Positions 36,612 to 46,287 of a stretch of DNA of 64,000 bases are shown piece after piece (position 1 is the first letter of the stretch; each line of letters opens with the position of its first letter). Source of the stretch: CADEFX01 sp050260355 (lineage in GTDB: Bacteria; Pseudomonadota; Alphaproteobacteria; Rhizobiales; Hyphomicrobiaceae); contig JBLNBZ010000103.1 in assembly GCA_050260355.1 (NCBI GenBank), positions 32,097 through 96,096 of the forward strand. The letters run 5' to 3'. Below the pieces are notes generated by a model that was not told where the DNA came from, searched no databases, and worked only from the letters and a program-made list of their open reading frames with translations. The translations under genes and the position numbers were made by a program.

Positions 36612-37574
36612 TCAAGCTCGCTTCGCGGTGGTGGTGCTCGGCGCCCCGCGCGTGGCGACCCATTCGCGCTTGATGCCGAGATAGCCGAGCAGAGGTGCGG
36701 CGATGAAAACGGACGAGTAGGTGCCGACAAGGACGCCGAACAGCATGGCGAAATTGAAGTTCCGCAACACCTCACCGCCGAAGATGTAGAGCGAGATCAG
36801 CACGACGATGGCCGTGACGCCGGTCAGGATCGTTCGCGACAGCGTCTCGTTGATGGACAGGTTCAGCAGCTCGTTGAGCTCCATCCGCTTGTACTTGCGC
36901 AGATTCTCGCGGATGCGGTCGGACACGACGACCGTGTCGTTGACCGAGTAGCCGAGAATGGTCAGCAAGGCGGCCACGATCGACAGGTCGAATTCGAGCT
37001 GCAGAAGCGAAAAGATGCCGACGGTCAGCAGCACGTCGTGCGTCAGCGCTACGATCGCACCAACGGCGAACTGCCACTCGAACCGGAACCACACGTAGGC
37101 GACAATGGCAACGAGCGACGCCAGGACGGCAATGAAGCCCGTCGTCCGCAGCTCGCTCGAGACGGCCGGCCCGACCACCTCCACGCGTCTTTGCGTGTAC
37201 TGGTCGCCAAGCGCCTCGAGGACCTTGTTGAGCGCCGCCTGCTGCGTCCCCTCCCCGCCCGGCTGCTCCTCGAGGCGGATCAGCACGTCCGTGGGCGCGC
37301 CGAAGCTCTGGATCTGCACGCCGCCCAGGCCCAGCCTGCCGAGCTTGTCGCGCAGCGCCGCCACATCAGCCGGCCCGGTCTTCGACTGGACCTCGATCAT
37401 CGAGCCGCCCTTGAAGTCGACGCCATAGTTCAAGCCACGCGTGAAGAACAGGGCGAGCGAGAGCGCCATGGCGACGATCGACAGCCAAAGGCACATGCCC
37501 TTGTAGCGCATGAAGGGGATCCGCAGGTCGTGCGGAAAAAAATCGTGTCCCTTGAAGTTCGGAATGAACCGCAT
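36612..37574 (-). CDS. secF: Protein translocase subunit SecF
   Basis: A 320-residue inner-membrane component that, with SecD, uses the proton gradient to pull exported proteins. It has six membrane helices. SecF landmarks are NYGVDFKGGSMIEVQ after helix 1, ILGYSVNDTVVVSDRIREN in helix 4 and the following loop, and NETLSRTILTGVTAIVVL. It starts 13 bases after the secD stop, so it is in one operon with secD and yajC. Confidence 0.96.
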   Translation of the reverse strand: MRFIPNFKGHDFFPHDLRIPFMRYKGMCLWLSIVAMALSLALFFTRGLNYGVDFKGGSMIEVQSKTGPADVAALRDKLGRLGLGGVQIQSFGAPTDVLIRLEEQPGGEGTQQAALNKVLEALGDQYTQRRVEVVGPAVSSELRTTGFIAVLASLVAIVAYVWFRFEWQFAVGAIVALTHDVLLTVGIFSLLQLEFDLSIVAALLTILGYSVNDTVVVSDRIRENLRKYKRMELNELLNLSINETLSRTILTGVTAIVVLISLYIFGGEVLRNFNFAMLFGVLVGTYSSVFIAAPLLGYLGIKREWVATRGAPSTTTAKRA

Positions 37575-37587
37575 GATCGGCCTCGCC

Positions 37588-39204
37588 CTAAACGGGCACC
37601 TCGAAAGTTCGCCGCGTCCGCGTGATCGAGCGCAGCCAATAGGAGATGAGCAGCCGCACCAGCGTCACCGACGCAAAGATGGACGTGCAGATGCCGATGC
37701 TGAGCGTGACGGCAAAGCCGCGAATCGGCCCGGAGCCGAGCCAGAACATGACGATCGCGCACGCGAGCGTGGTCAGCTGCGAGTCGGCAATCGTCACGAA
37801 GGCGCGCGTGAAGCCCGCGTCGATGGCGGCGATCGGCGTCTTGCCGGCGCGCACCTCCTCGCGGATGCGCTCGTAGATCAACACGTTGGCGTCGACCGCC
37901 ATGGCGACGCCGAGCACCAGTCCGGCAATGCCGGGCAGCGTCAGCGTCGAGCCGATGAGGGACATGGCTGCAACCGTCAGCATCAGGTGCACGATGAGGC
38001 CGACACAGGCAAAGATGCCGAACGTACCGTAGGCTAGGATCGTCAGCACGATCGTGGCGATGCCGCCGATGATGCCTGCACGCTTTCCGGCCTCGATCGA
38101 GTCGGCGCCGAGGCTCGGACCAACCGTGCGCTCCTCGACGATGGTCAGCTTCGTGGGCAGGGCACCCGACCGAAGTTGAACGGCGAGCGTATTGGCGCTC
38201 TCGACGGTAAAGCTGCCCGAGATCTGCCCGGATCCGCCGAGGATGGGCTCGCGAATAACGGGGGCTGAAAGCACCTTGTCATCCAGCACGATGGCGAAGG
38301 GCCTTCCCACGTTCTCCTTGGTGAAGTTGGCGAACTTGCGCGCACCAGAGTTGTTGAAGCGGAACGAGATGATGGGCTCGTTGGTCCGATGGTCGAAGCC
38401 CGGCTGCGCGTCCGTCAGGTCGTCGCCCTGGACAACCGGGGTCTCGCGCAGCAGATAGGACACTCCATCCCGCTCAGCCGAAGGATAGATCTTGTACCCT
38501 GGAGGCACGCGCGTGCTCCGGGCCTCCTCCGCGGTGATTTGCGGGTTGACCTCGTGGAACGAGAGCTTGGCGGTGTCGCCCAAGAGTCTCTTGAGCTCCT
38601 TGGTGTCCTGCAGTCCTGGATACTGGACCAGGATGCGATCGCGGCCCTGCCGCACCACCGTGGACTCGGCGGTGCCCAGTGCATTGATGCGGCGGTTGAC
38701 GGTCTCGATGGCTGCGCCCGCGGCGTTGGCGACGCGCTGCTGCAGGCCGGGCTCCGTCGGCTTGATCGTGATCAGGCCGTCCTCTGCTTTCGCAATGTCG
38801 ACGTCATTGCTTGTCGCCCCGAACACAGCCGACCCGAGCGGCTGGGCCAGCGTGCGCAGACTGCGCAGCGCGGCATCCGTCTCCTCGGGCTTTGCCAGAC
38901 GGATCTGCACCGCCCCACCGGAGATCCCGATTCCCGTTGTGGCGATTTTCACCTCGCGCAAGCGCCGGCGCGCTTCGTCCCTGAGGTTGTTCAACCAGTC
39001 CTTGCGCAGCTCCTCGGTGTCCATGGCGAGCAACAAATGCGCGCCACCCTGCAGATCGAGCCCCAGCGGCATCTGCCGCGCCGGCACCCAGCTCGGCCAT
39101 GTTGCCAAAGTCTCCTTGGACAGGAGGTTTGGCAGCGAGAAGAGCAGACCCAGAAGGCACGTGCCGATCGTGGCGATGACCTTCCATCGGCTGAAGTGCA
39201 GCAT
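37588..39204 (-). CDS. secD: Protein translocase subunit SecD
   Basis: A 538-residue partner of SecF. A signal-anchor helix is followed by QMPLGLDLQGGAHLLL, the large P1 periplasmic domain to about residue 340, and six helices in total. Motifs in the membrane part are PGIAGLVLGVAMAVDANVLI and GFTRAFVTIADSQLTT, with the proton-coupling Asp in AVDANVLIYERIREE. Length is typical of alphaproteobacteria. The ATG at 39204 lies 49 bases after the yajC stop. Confidence 0.96.
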   Translation of the reverse strand: MLHFSRWKVIATIGTCLLGLLFSLPNLLSKETLATWPSWVPARQMPLGLDLQGGAHLLLAMDTEELRKDWLNNLRDEARRRLREVKIATTGIGISGGAVQIRLAKPEETDAALRSLRTLAQPLGSAVFGATSNDVDIAKAEDGLITIKPTEPGLQQRVANAAGAAIETVNRRINALGTAESTVVRQGRDRILVQYPGLQDTKELKRLLGDTAKLSFHEVNPQITAEEARSTRVPPGYKIYPSAERDGVSYLLRETPVVQGDDLTDAQPGFDHRTNEPIISFRFNNSGARKFANFTKENVGRPFAIVLDDKVLSAPVIREPILGGSGQISGSFTVESANTLAVQLRSGALPTKLTIVEERTVGPSLGADSIEAGKRAGIIGGIATIVLTILAYGTFGIFACVGLIVHLMLTVAAMSLIGSTLTLPGIAGLVLGVAMAVDANVLIYERIREEVRAGKTPIAAIDAGFTRAFVTIADSQLTTLACAIVMFWLGSGPIRGFAVTLSIGICTSIFASVTLVRLLISYWLRSITRTRRTFEVPV

Positions 39205-39253
39205 GAACGCCTTGCCTCGCTACTTGGGAGCGGACCGGATCGAGGTCGCGGCC

Positions 39254-39583
39254 CTATTGCGTCTCCTTGACGGGCTCGCCCTTGACGCGAACTTCCGAAA
39301 CCGTTCCCTTCACCACGCGGACACGCGTATTCTCGGCGATCTCGACCTCGATCTCGCCATCGTCCTTGACCTTCGTTACCTTGCCGATGATGCCACCCGA
39401 GGTCACGACGGTATCGCCCCGGCGAATGTTGGCGACCATCTCGCGATGCGTCTTCATGCGCTGCTGCTGCGGACGCAGGAGCAGGAAGTAGAAGATCACG
39501 AACATGAGCAAAATCGGCAGCAACTGTACCACGAAATCGCTGCCGCCAGTTGCGCCTTGGGCATAGGCCGGAGTGACGAACAT
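39254..39583 (-). CDS. yajC: Preprotein translocase subunit YajC
   Basis: A 109-residue accessory membrane protein of SecDF. One hydrophobic helix at about 15-38 (LLPILLMFVIFYFLLLRPQQ), then the soluble domain with HREMVANIRRGDTVVTSGG and GKVTKV. The ATG at 39583 has AAGGA upstream. It is the first gene of the yajC-secD-secF operon and is divergent from the DUF815 ATPase. Confidence 0.95.
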   Translation of the reverse strand: MFVTPAYAQGATGGSDFVVQLLPILLMFVIFYFLLLRPQQQRMKTHREMVANIRRGDTVVTSGGIIGKVTKVKDDGEIEVEIAENTRVRVVKGTVSEVRVKGEPVKETQ

Positions 39584-39842
39584 CAACAAGCATCCTTGAG
39601 AGACGGAGGAAGGCAACACCCGATCTTGCCGGCTCCGGGAGCCCAGGCCGATCGTTCGTGGTTGCCGGGACTATAGTGGCGCGGCCTTCGTTTGCAACCT
39701 TTTCGGGCAGCCGCGCTGCCGCATCGCGCCAGCCCCGCCGGCATCCCATTATCACTACTGTCGCGCCAACGAGTGACGCAACCCCAAGGCTCGTCTATAG
39801 AAGCCCCGCGATGTTTCCTTCCTGCGCTGGGAGCCAGTGTCG

Positions 39843-40724
39843 ATGTCCGCAGATAAGGCTTTGCTCGACCGCCTCGAACGGCTTGCCGCCGCGCTCGAGC
39901 GCATGGCGCCGCCGGCGCCGGCGCCAACGGATTTCGAGGAGGCGGAGGCCTTTGTCTGGCAGGCGGACCCCGAGGGCTTCCTTGCGGTGCCGCACGTCAA
40001 TCGCCAGCCGCTGGCGCTCCTCAAAGGCATCGAACGTGCCGCCGACCAGCTTCTGGACAATACCCGGCGCTTCGCCGAAGGACTGCCTGCCAACAACGCG
40101 CTGCTCTGGGGCGCACGCGGCATGGGCAAATCCTCGCTGGTCAAGGCAGCGCATGCCGAGGTGCGCAAGGGACTCATCAAGGCCGGCTCCAAGCGCGACC
40201 TCAAGCTGATCGAGATCCACCGCGAGGACATTGCCTCGCTGCCTCACTGCCTCGCGCGGCTGCGTGCAAGCCCGCATCGGTTCATCGTCTTCTGCGACGA
40301 CTTGTCCTTCGATCGGGACGACACGAGCTACAAGTCGCTCAAGGCCGTGCTCGAGGGCGGCATCGAGGGCAGGCCCGAGAATGTGATGTTCTACGCCACC
40401 TCGAACCGCCGCCATCTGATGCCGCGCGACATGATGGAGAACGAGCGCTCCACTGCCATCAATCCGTCGGAAGCGGTCGAGGAGAAGGTTTCGCTGTCGG
40501 ATCGGTTCGGCCTGTGGCTCGGCTTCCACAACAGCACGCAGGACCAGTACCTCGACATGGTTCGCGGCTATGCGGCGTATCACAAGCTCAAAATCAAGGA
40601 CGAGGACCTCGTCCGGGACGCGCTCGAATGGAGCATCACGCGGGGAGCCCGCTCAGGGCGCGTCGCCTGGCAGTACATCCAGGATCTGTCCGGCCGGCTC
40701 GGGCAACAGTTGAAATCCGAATGA
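39843..40724 (+). CDS. DUF815 AAA ATPase
   Basis: A 293-residue ATP-binding protein of the DUF815 family. Walker A is LLWGARGMGKSSLVKA near residue 95, Walker B is FIVFCDDLSFD near 155, and a sensor-1-like Asn is in FYATSNRRHLMP. The N-terminal 60 residues are helical and acidic. A GTG at 39837 just upstream is an alternative start. The family's role is unknown. The gene is regularly found between yajC-secDF and the LysM peptidase or surE in this order of bacteria, as here. Confidence 0.88.
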   Translation: MSADKALLDRLERLAAALERMAPPAPAPTDFEEAEAFVWQADPEGFLAVPHVNRQPLALLKGIERAADQLLDNTRRFAEGLPANNALLWGARGMGKSSLVKAAHAEVRKGLIKAGSKRDLKLIEIHREDIASLPHCLARLRASPHRFIVFCDDLSFDRDDTSYKSLKAVLEGGIEGRPENVMFYATSNRRHLMPRDMMENERSTAINPSEAVEEKVSLSDRFGLWLGFHNSTQDQYLDMVRGYAAYHKLKIKDEDLVRDALEWSITRGARSGRVAWQYIQDLSGRLGQQLKSE

Positions 40725-40796
40725 CGGACCGGCAGGCATGAAATTGGGGGCCACGCCGTCCGGCTGCGACCCCCGCGTCTCACTGACCGCAAGAGG

Positions 40797-40812
40797 GCCT
40801 GAGAGCTCAGGC
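40797..40812. terminator. Short hairpin between convergent genes
   Basis: GCCTGA and TCAGGC pair around a GAGC loop between the ends of the DUF815 gene and the peptidase gene. There is no T-run on either strand. It could be a bidirectional transcript-end structure, but the stem is short. Confidence 0.25.
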
Positions 40813-40894
40813 ACCCCCACGATCAATTCCGTGTTGCCGTCCCTCTAGCGCACGCGCGCGTCATGCGGATGACAGATGCGCGCAACGGCTCTTG

Positions 40895-42754
40895 CTATTT
40901 CTCCATGTGCGGAAGCGGATCAACCGGCTTGGAGTCCTGACGCAGCTCGAAATGCACCTGCGGCTGGTCCACCGCGCCCGTGCTGCCGGCCTTGGCGATC
41001 GGCTGTCCGCGACGCACCTTGTCGCCGCGCTTGACCAGGAGCTCATCGCCGTGCGCGTAGGCCGTCACCCAGCCGCCCTCGTGCCGGATCAAGATCAGGT
41101 TGCCATAACCCTTGAGCTCGTTGCCGGCGTAGGCCACGACGCCGCTTTCCGCGGCCAGCACATCGGTCCCCTGGGGCACCGAGATGTTGATGCCATCGTT
41201 GTGTGTCTTGTCCGGCTTGAAGCCGAAGCCGGCGATGACCTTGCCCTTGACCGGCCAACGGAACTTGCCCGTCCCGGCGAGCTTGGGCGTCTCCGGCAGT
41301 CCGCCGGCCGGCTCGCTTCTGGCCGCAATGGCGCCGGGCGTGGCGTCGTTGGCAGTCCGCGCGCTTGTCTCGAGCGCAGCGACGCGCTGCGGCTCCTTTG
41401 CCGGGGGTGCCTCGCTATTGATGATGCGTGGCCGGACCGTGAGCTGGCTCGCAGCGTCCTGTGGCGTGGCAAGCGCAGAGGCCTGCTCGCCGGTGGGACG
41501 GGCCGGCGACGAAGCGATCGTCTGCTGCGCCCCACCGCCTGGCACCTTCAGGACCGTGCCGGGCCGGATTTTCGTCACATCGGTGATGCCGTTCACCCGC
41601 TGCAGCTCAGCGACCTTCACGCCGTGCTTGCGCGCAATGCCGTAGAGCGACTCGCCCTGCCCGATGGTGTAGCTGCCGTGCCAATCGGACGAGGATGCCC
41701 CTGCTCCCTGCGCCGAGACCGACTGCGCGGGCGCCGACGCCGCCTGCGACTGGCCGCCGAGCGGCGGCACATGCCCGCCGGATGCTGCGATGCCGGCACC
41801 CGCCTGCGATGCGACTGGAGCCGTCCGCTCCGGCACATGTCCGCCGGATGCTATGGTGCTGGCACCCGCCTGCGATGCCGCTGGAGCCGTCCGCTCGCGC
41901 TGCGCGACGGCGCGCTTGCCGGCCGGCACGACGATCTTCTGCCCGGGCCACACGCGCGGATTTTCGAGGTTGTTGAGCTTCATCAGCTCGGACACCGACA
42001 TCTTGTAGCGCCGCGCGAGAGAGGACAGCGTATCGCCGGGCTGAACCTCGATCGTGTCTCCGCCTGCGATCGTCGTCACAGGCACCGGCTTGGGCGCGGG
42101 TGCGGCCCAGCGCGTCGTGGACTGCGGGGCGGCGTGGCTGGCGCCCGATCGCTCCCGCGACGCGGGCATCCCCGCGGCCTGCCCGCCGAAGTCCTGCTGA
42201 GCGGGAGGCAGCGAGGCGACGCGCTCGCCATCCCGCGTCCGGCCACCGTAGGTGCGCGGTCCTTCGCCGGCCGTGCTCGGTTGCGAGGCCTCATAGCCGC
42301 GCGGCGCGCCGCCGTAGCCGGACGGCGGCGCCTCATAGCCCGATTGCTGGCCGTTATAGCTCGGTGCCGGACCTCGGTAGCTCGATTGCGAGCCGCCGTA
42401 GTTTCCTCGCCCCGATCCTTCATACGAACGGGGTTGGTAGGCATCCCCTTGTCCGGCCATGGGCGGAGCATCGCGGCCACGGCCGTCGTAGCCGTCGATC
42501 GGGCCACTCTCGTAGCTTGGGCCGGTGTCAGGCGGGATCCCGGCGTTGCGGCGGACTGGCTCGCTCGGTATGGGGATCGAGTTGGTGGAGCTGCCACGCG
42601 ACCCGTCGGGCGCGTAGCCGGCACTCGGAAAGTCGAAGCGCGCAAGGTCGGCGCTGCACCCCCCGGCCAATAGCGCCAACAGCATTATGACACCTGCTGG
42701 CCCGCTCAGCCCGCACGTATCAGGCAAAGTGCGAATACGCATCGAACGCAACAT
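40895..42754 (-). CDS. LysM/M23 peptidase lipoprotein (NlpD/DipM-like)
   Basis: A 619-residue cell-envelope protein. A hydrophobic segment ends LLALLAGGC, a probable lipobox with Cys near residue 34. Residues about 45-190 are Gly/Tyr/Ser/Pro-rich and disordered (GYGGAPRGYEAS). Two LysM peptidoglycan-binding domains follow: IEVQPGDTLSSLARRYKMSV and YTIGQGESLYGIARKHGVKV. The C-terminal M23 domain has FRWPVKGKVIAGFG, KTHNDGINI, AYAGNELKGYGNLILIRHE and VHFELRQ. The first metal His is HNDGINI and the HxH is VHFEL, so some zinc ligands deviate and it may be an amidase activator like NlpD. The start is the ATG at 42754, with AGAGG upstream. It is encoded downstream of surE, as is common. Confidence 0.88.
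   Translation of the reverse strand: MLRSMRIRTLPDTCGLSGPAGVIMLLALLAGGCSADLARFDFPSAGYAPDGSRGSSTNSIPIPSEPVRRNAGIPPDTGPSYESGPIDGYDGRGRDAPPMAGQGDAYQPRSYEGSGRGNYGGSQSSYRGPAPSYNGQQSGYEAPPSGYGGAPRGYEASQPSTAGEGPRTYGGRTRDGERVASLPPAQQDFGGQAAGMPASRERSGASHAAPQSTTRWAAPAPKPVPVTTIAGGDTIEVQPGDTLSSLARRYKMSVSELMKLNNLENPRVWPGQKIVVPAGKRAVAQRERTAPAASQAGASTIASGGHVPERTAPVASQAGAGIAASGGHVPPLGGQSQAASAPAQSVSAQGAGASSSDWHGSYTIGQGESLYGIARKHGVKVAELQRVNGITDVTKIRPGTVLKVPGGGAQQTIASSPARPTGEQASALATPQDAASQLTVRPRIINSEAPPAKEPQRVAALETSARTANDATPGAIAARSEPAGGLPETPKLAGTGKFRWPVKGKVIAGFGFKPDKTHNDGINISVPQGTDVLAAESGVVAYAGNELKGYGNLILIRHEGGWVTAYAHGDELLVKRGDKVRRGQPIAKAGSTGAVDQPQVHFELRQDSKPVDPLPHMEK
41765..41896. repeat. 66-bp direct tandem repeat inside the LysM peptidase gene
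   Basis: Unit 1 is 41765-41830 and unit 2 is 41831-41896. They are nearly identical, with a few substitutions, and keep the reading frame. They encode two copies of a 22-residue unit (RTAPAASQAGA.. / RTAPVASQAGA.. ending SGGHVP) in the linker between the two LysM domains. This is a recent in-frame duplication that lengthens a flexible spacer. Confidence 0.85.
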
Positions 42755-42978
42755 GGTGGCACACCTCTGAACCCACGTTCTCTTAACCATTAATGAGTTA
42801 AGAAGGCCTTAACGCCCGTGAGCTCCCACACCGAAATCCGCCCCGACGCCCGACTGGTCGTGGCCCCCACCTTCCCCAACGGCGGCACACGACGGCAGTG
42901 CACGTCGTAATTCAGCAATGTGTGGAACTCGGGGCGGAGTTGCGACGCTTTGGCGGCTACTGCGCAGGCTCGCATACC

Positions 42979-43752
42979 TTACGTGGTCACGTCGTTCAGG
43001 CGCGCCTGCAGCCGCTCGCGCATCTCCCCGTGCGTCAGGTTCATGTAGAGCGGCGTGACCGAGATGTGATTGTTGTAGATCGCCCACAGGTCGGTATCGC
43101 GCGCCGCCTTCGAGCGTCGCCGCTCGTAGAGCAGCCAATAGTAGGGATTGCCCCATGTATCGCGCCGCTCGTCGACGTTGAGCAGGTTCTGATCACGCTT
43201 GCCCTGCCGGGTGATCTGCGTGCCGACGACCGCGTCGGGCGCGCAGTCGGGGAAGTTGACGTTCATCAGCACACCCGGCGGCCACATCTCCGACAGCAAC
43301 TTGCGGATCAACCCAGGCGCATGCGCGATCGCCGTCTCCCAGCGCGGCGTGGTGTCGCCGTGATAGCCAACGGCCTGGCTCAGAGCCAGTGAGCGGATGC
43401 CGAGCTGTGTGCCTTCGAACGCGCCGGCGATCGTGCCCGAGTACGTCACGTCCTCCGCCAAATTGGCGCCGCGGTTGACGCCCGACAGCACGAGATCCGG
43501 CGGCTGATCCTTGAGCAGCTTGCGCACGCCCATGATGATGCTGTCTGTCGGCGTGCCGCGCACGGCGTAGACGCGCTCGCTGATCTGGCGCATGCGGATC
43601 GGCTCGTTGAGCGACAGCGAGTGGCCCGCGCCGGACTGATTGGTCTCGGGCGCCACGATCCATACCTCCTCGGCGAGCGCCTCGGCGATCTGACGCAGCG
43701 CCTGCAGGCCGGGGGCCTCGATACCGTCGTCGTTGGTGAGGAGAATACGCAT
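42979..43752 (-). CDS. surE: 5'/3'-nucleotidase SurE
   Basis: A stationary-phase survival phosphatase acting on nucleoside monophosphates. It has 257 residues from the ATG at 43752. Metal-binding and active-site motifs are RILLTNDDGIEAPG (Asp pair), APETNQSGAGHSLSL, and LVLSGVNRGANLAEDVTYSG (Asn and Ser). The usual pcm gene is not next to it here. It is transcribed toward the LysM peptidase gene. Confidence 0.96.
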   Translation of the reverse strand: MRILLTNDDGIEAPGLQALRQIAEALAEEVWIVAPETNQSGAGHSLSLNEPIRMRQISERVYAVRGTPTDSIIMGVRKLLKDQPPDLVLSGVNRGANLAEDVTYSGTIAGAFEGTQLGIRSLALSQAVGYHGDTTPRWETAIAHAPGLIRKLLSEMWPPGVLMNVNFPDCAPDAVVGTQITRQGKRDQNLLNVDERRDTWGNPYYWLLYERRRSKAARDTDLWAIYNNHISVTPLYMNLTHGEMRERLQARLNDVTT

Positions 43753-43899
43753 GAGCGCACTGTAGCGGGCGGCGAGCACGGCGCAATGACACATGAGGCG
43801 CGTGTCGCCTCGGTACCACCGGCGCCATCGGTGGCAAAGCGGTCGCTGCCCGGGCTCATCGGGCCAAACGAAGCGCGCCAGCGGCAGCCACGACGCGAG

Positions 43900-44259
43900 C
43901 TATTGCTTCTGTCCGGGCTTCGGCGCCTCGCCGCCTGAGCCCTGCTGCGGCGCCGCCTGGCCCTCACTGGGTGCCTCGGGTCCGTCGTAGTAGAGGAAGC
44001 CCTCCTCGATCGACACAACCTCGGAGCCCTCGAGCTCGTACTCGTCGTCCTCGCTGTCGTTGAGGCGGATGATGCAGCCCTGCTGACAGATCCCCTCGAG
44101 CACCTGCGCCGGCTTCAACACGTGATCGGCCTTGGCCTCGCCCTCTATGACAGTGAGCTTGTGGCCCTTGTCGTCGCGGTTGGTAATGGAAACCCCCGCG
44201 TCGGCAGCCGCCGCCGACAACACCAAAGCCATGAGGGCGCCCAATATTGCCCTGCTCAT
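43900..44259 (-). CDS. Small exported protein of unknown function
   Basis: A 119-residue protein with a signal peptide (MSRAILGALMALVLSAAAAD). The mature part has a compact beta-type region with GVSITNRDDKGHKLTVIEG and a Cys pair in GICQQGCIIRLN that could form a disulfide, then an acidic stretch and a Gln/Pro/Gly-rich end. GGAG lies nine bases before the chosen ATG at 44259; a TTG three codons upstream is less likely. I recognise no named family; similar small exported proteins occur in this bacterial order. Confidence 0.72.
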   Translation of the reverse strand: MSRAILGALMALVLSAAAADAGVSITNRDDKGHKLTVIEGEAKADHVLKPAQVLEGICQQGCIIRLNDSEDDEYELEGSEVVSIEEGFLYYDGPEAPSEGQAAPQQGSGGEAPKPGQKQ

Positions 44260-44361
44260 GCCGATCAACTCCGTCCTCGTTGCGGCGCAAATCTACTTCT
44301 TCTTTTTCGCTTCCGCGGTTCTCTTTGCGCGCGACTTTGCCGCAGTCCGCTGCGTGGGGAG

Positions 44362-44649
44362 TCAAACCGTCGGCAATATCTCGAAGGCTTGCGGCACATC
44401 GCATGGACCGTCAAGCACCTTCACCAAACCCACGACCGCTCCACTCGGTCCATGGTGGCAGCGTTGCACCATGGCATCGACGGCGTCCGCAGCTCCAGCA
44501 AATGCGGCCTCCACGCCGCCATCGCGCCGATTGCGCACCCAGCCGCGCAATCCGAGGTGTACGGCCGTGCGCTCGACCCAAACCCGAAAGCCCACACCCT
44601 GCACGCGCCCTTCGATGCGCACGCGAACTGACTTGATTGCCTCGCTCAT
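44362..44649 (-). CDS. acyP: Acylphosphatase
   Basis: A 95-residue cytosolic enzyme that hydrolyses acyl phosphates. The catalytic Arg is in RVQGVGFRVWVERTA near residue 22 and the catalytic Asn in LRGWVRNRRDGGVEA near residue 40. Length and motif order are those of the family. It is encoded just upstream of the small exported protein gene and downstream of the gamma-glutamyltransferase gene, 27 bases away, on the same strand. Confidence 0.94.
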   Translation of the reverse strand: MSEAIKSVRVRIEGRVQGVGFRVWVERTAVHLGLRGWVRNRRDGGVEAAFAGAADAVDAMVQRCHHGPSGAVVGLVKVLDGPCDVPQAFEILPTV

Positions 44650-44676
44650 GCGCGCCCCCGGTCGGTGGCCGCTGTC

Positions 44677-46260
44677 TCAATAGCCGAGGGCCAGCCCGTC
44701 CTTGCGCGGATCGGACGCCCCGATCAGTGTGCCGTCGGCACCGAATTGCACGATCTGCGCACCGCCCCACGGCAAGTGGCGAACCCTGATCTTGTGCCCC
44801 AACGCCCGCAGGCCGTCGACAGTTGCCGCGGGGAGCCCCTCCTCGATGACCAAATCCTCTCCTTCGAAGAAAGCGCGGGGACAGTCGATAGCCTCCTGTG
44901 CGTCCATGCCGTAGTCGAGCATGTTGGTCAGGATATAGGTGTGGCCGATCGGCTGGAAGGCGGCGCCCATGACGCCGTAAGCCATGTGCGGCCTGCCGTC
45001 CTTCATGGCCATGGCGGGGACCAGCGTGTGCATGGGTCGCTTGCGCGGCGCAATGCAATTGGGGTGCTTCGGGTCGAGCACGAAGCCGGTGCCGCGGTTG
45101 TGGAACACGACGCCGGTCTTGGCTGTGGCGATGCCCGAGCCGAAGTCGGCAAACAACGAGTTGATGAACGAGACGGCCATGCCGTCGCGGTCCACGATTG
45201 AGAAGCAAACCGTGTCGGAGCCCGCCGGGCGCGGCACCGGGCCGAGATCCGCGCGCCGCTTCTTGCGGTCGACGCGCTGGGCGAAATCGGCGATCAGGTC
45301 GTCCGACAGCATGTGCGCCACCGGCACCTTCACCACATCGGGGTCGGCGACGAAGGTATCGCGCGCGGCGTAGGCGAGCCGGGCTGCTTCGTTGATGACG
45401 TGATAGCGGTCCGCCGACGTCGGTCCATCCGCGCTCGGACCGAGCCTTTCGAGCATCTTCAGCAGGATGAGCGCGACGATGCCCTGGTTGCTCGGCGGCA
45501 GCTCGAACAGATCGACCCCGCGGTAGCGCACCGAGATGGGCTCCACGTAGGAGCATTTCTGCGCAGCAAAATCCTCGAGCGTGTGCAGCCCGCCGAGCGC
45601 TCTGAGCTCAGCCACCATGTCCTCGGCAACCTCGCCGCCATAGAAGCCGTCGCGGCCTTCCTCGGCAATGCGCCGCAGCGTTCGCGCGAGCGCCGGCAGG
45701 CGCATCACCTCGCCGACGACGGGGGCGCGTCCGTCCTTGAGAAAGTTTTGCGCCGCTCCCTTGTGACCGCGCAGCTTCGGCTGCGCGATCGCCCAGTCGG
45801 CGGCAACGCGCGGCGCGACGACGAAGCCCTCCTCCGCGTGCGCGATCGCCGGCGCGAGCACCTCGCGGAGCGACTTGGTTCCATGGTCGGCGAGCAGCGT
45901 TGCCCAGCCGTCGATGGCTCCCGGCACGGTGACGGCGTGCGGGCTCTGCACCTGGATCTGGCGGATGCCGTTCTTGGCGTACCAATCTGCGGTCGCGGCC
46001 TTTGGCGCGCGGCCGGCAGCGTTGAGGCCGATCAGCGTCCGCCCCGGCTTGGCAATGATGGCGAAGCAGTCGCCGCCGATGCCGGTCATCGGGTGCTCCA
46101 CCACGCAGAGCACGGCGGCCGCAGTGATCGCCGCATCGACCGCATTCCCGCCGGACTTGAGCATCTCGACGGCCGCCAGACTCGCCAGTGGATGCGACGT
46201 GGCACACATGCCCTGCCGACCATAGACGGCCGAGCGGCCGGGGAAATGGAAGCTGCGCAT
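44677..46260 (-). CDS. ggt: Gamma-glutamyltransferase family protein
   Basis: A 527-residue N-terminal-nucleophile hydrolase. The precursor would be cut before the Thr in GSDTVCFSIVDRDG to give large and small subunits. Other motifs are MLKSGGNAVDAAITAA near the N-terminus, PMTGIGGDCFAI, and LYS-type small-subunit sequence SLFADFGSGIA. The protein has no evident signal peptide, so it may act in the cytosol or be a GGT-like acylase. The substrate is not defined by sequence. Confidence 0.88.
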   Translation of the reverse strand: MRSFHFPGRSAVYGRQGMCATSHPLASLAAVEMLKSGGNAVDAAITAAAVLCVVEHPMTGIGGDCFAIIAKPGRTLIGLNAAGRAPKAATADWYAKNGIRQIQVQSPHAVTVPGAIDGWATLLADHGTKSLREVLAPAIAHAEEGFVVAPRVAADWAIAQPKLRGHKGAAQNFLKDGRAPVVGEVMRLPALARTLRRIAEEGRDGFYGGEVAEDMVAELRALGGLHTLEDFAAQKCSYVEPISVRYRGVDLFELPPSNQGIVALILLKMLERLGPSADGPTSADRYHVINEAARLAYAARDTFVADPDVVKVPVAHMLSDDLIADFAQRVDRKKRRADLGPVPRPAGSDTVCFSIVDRDGMAVSFINSLFADFGSGIATAKTGVVFHNRGTGFVLDPKHPNCIAPRKRPMHTLVPAMAMKDGRPHMAYGVMGAAFQPIGHTYILTNMLDYGMDAQEAIDCPRAFFEGEDLVIEEGLPAATVDGLRALGHKIRVRHLPWGGAQIVQFGADGTLIGASDPRKDGLALGY

Positions 46261-46287
46261 CAGGTGATCTCCAGGATTTGCGGGAGC

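Noticed and set aside
40892..42673. A 593-residue plus-strand open frame opposite the LysM peptidase
   Set aside because: The minus-strand gene has LysM and M23 motifs; the antisense frame is Arg/Leu/Gly-rich without motifs.
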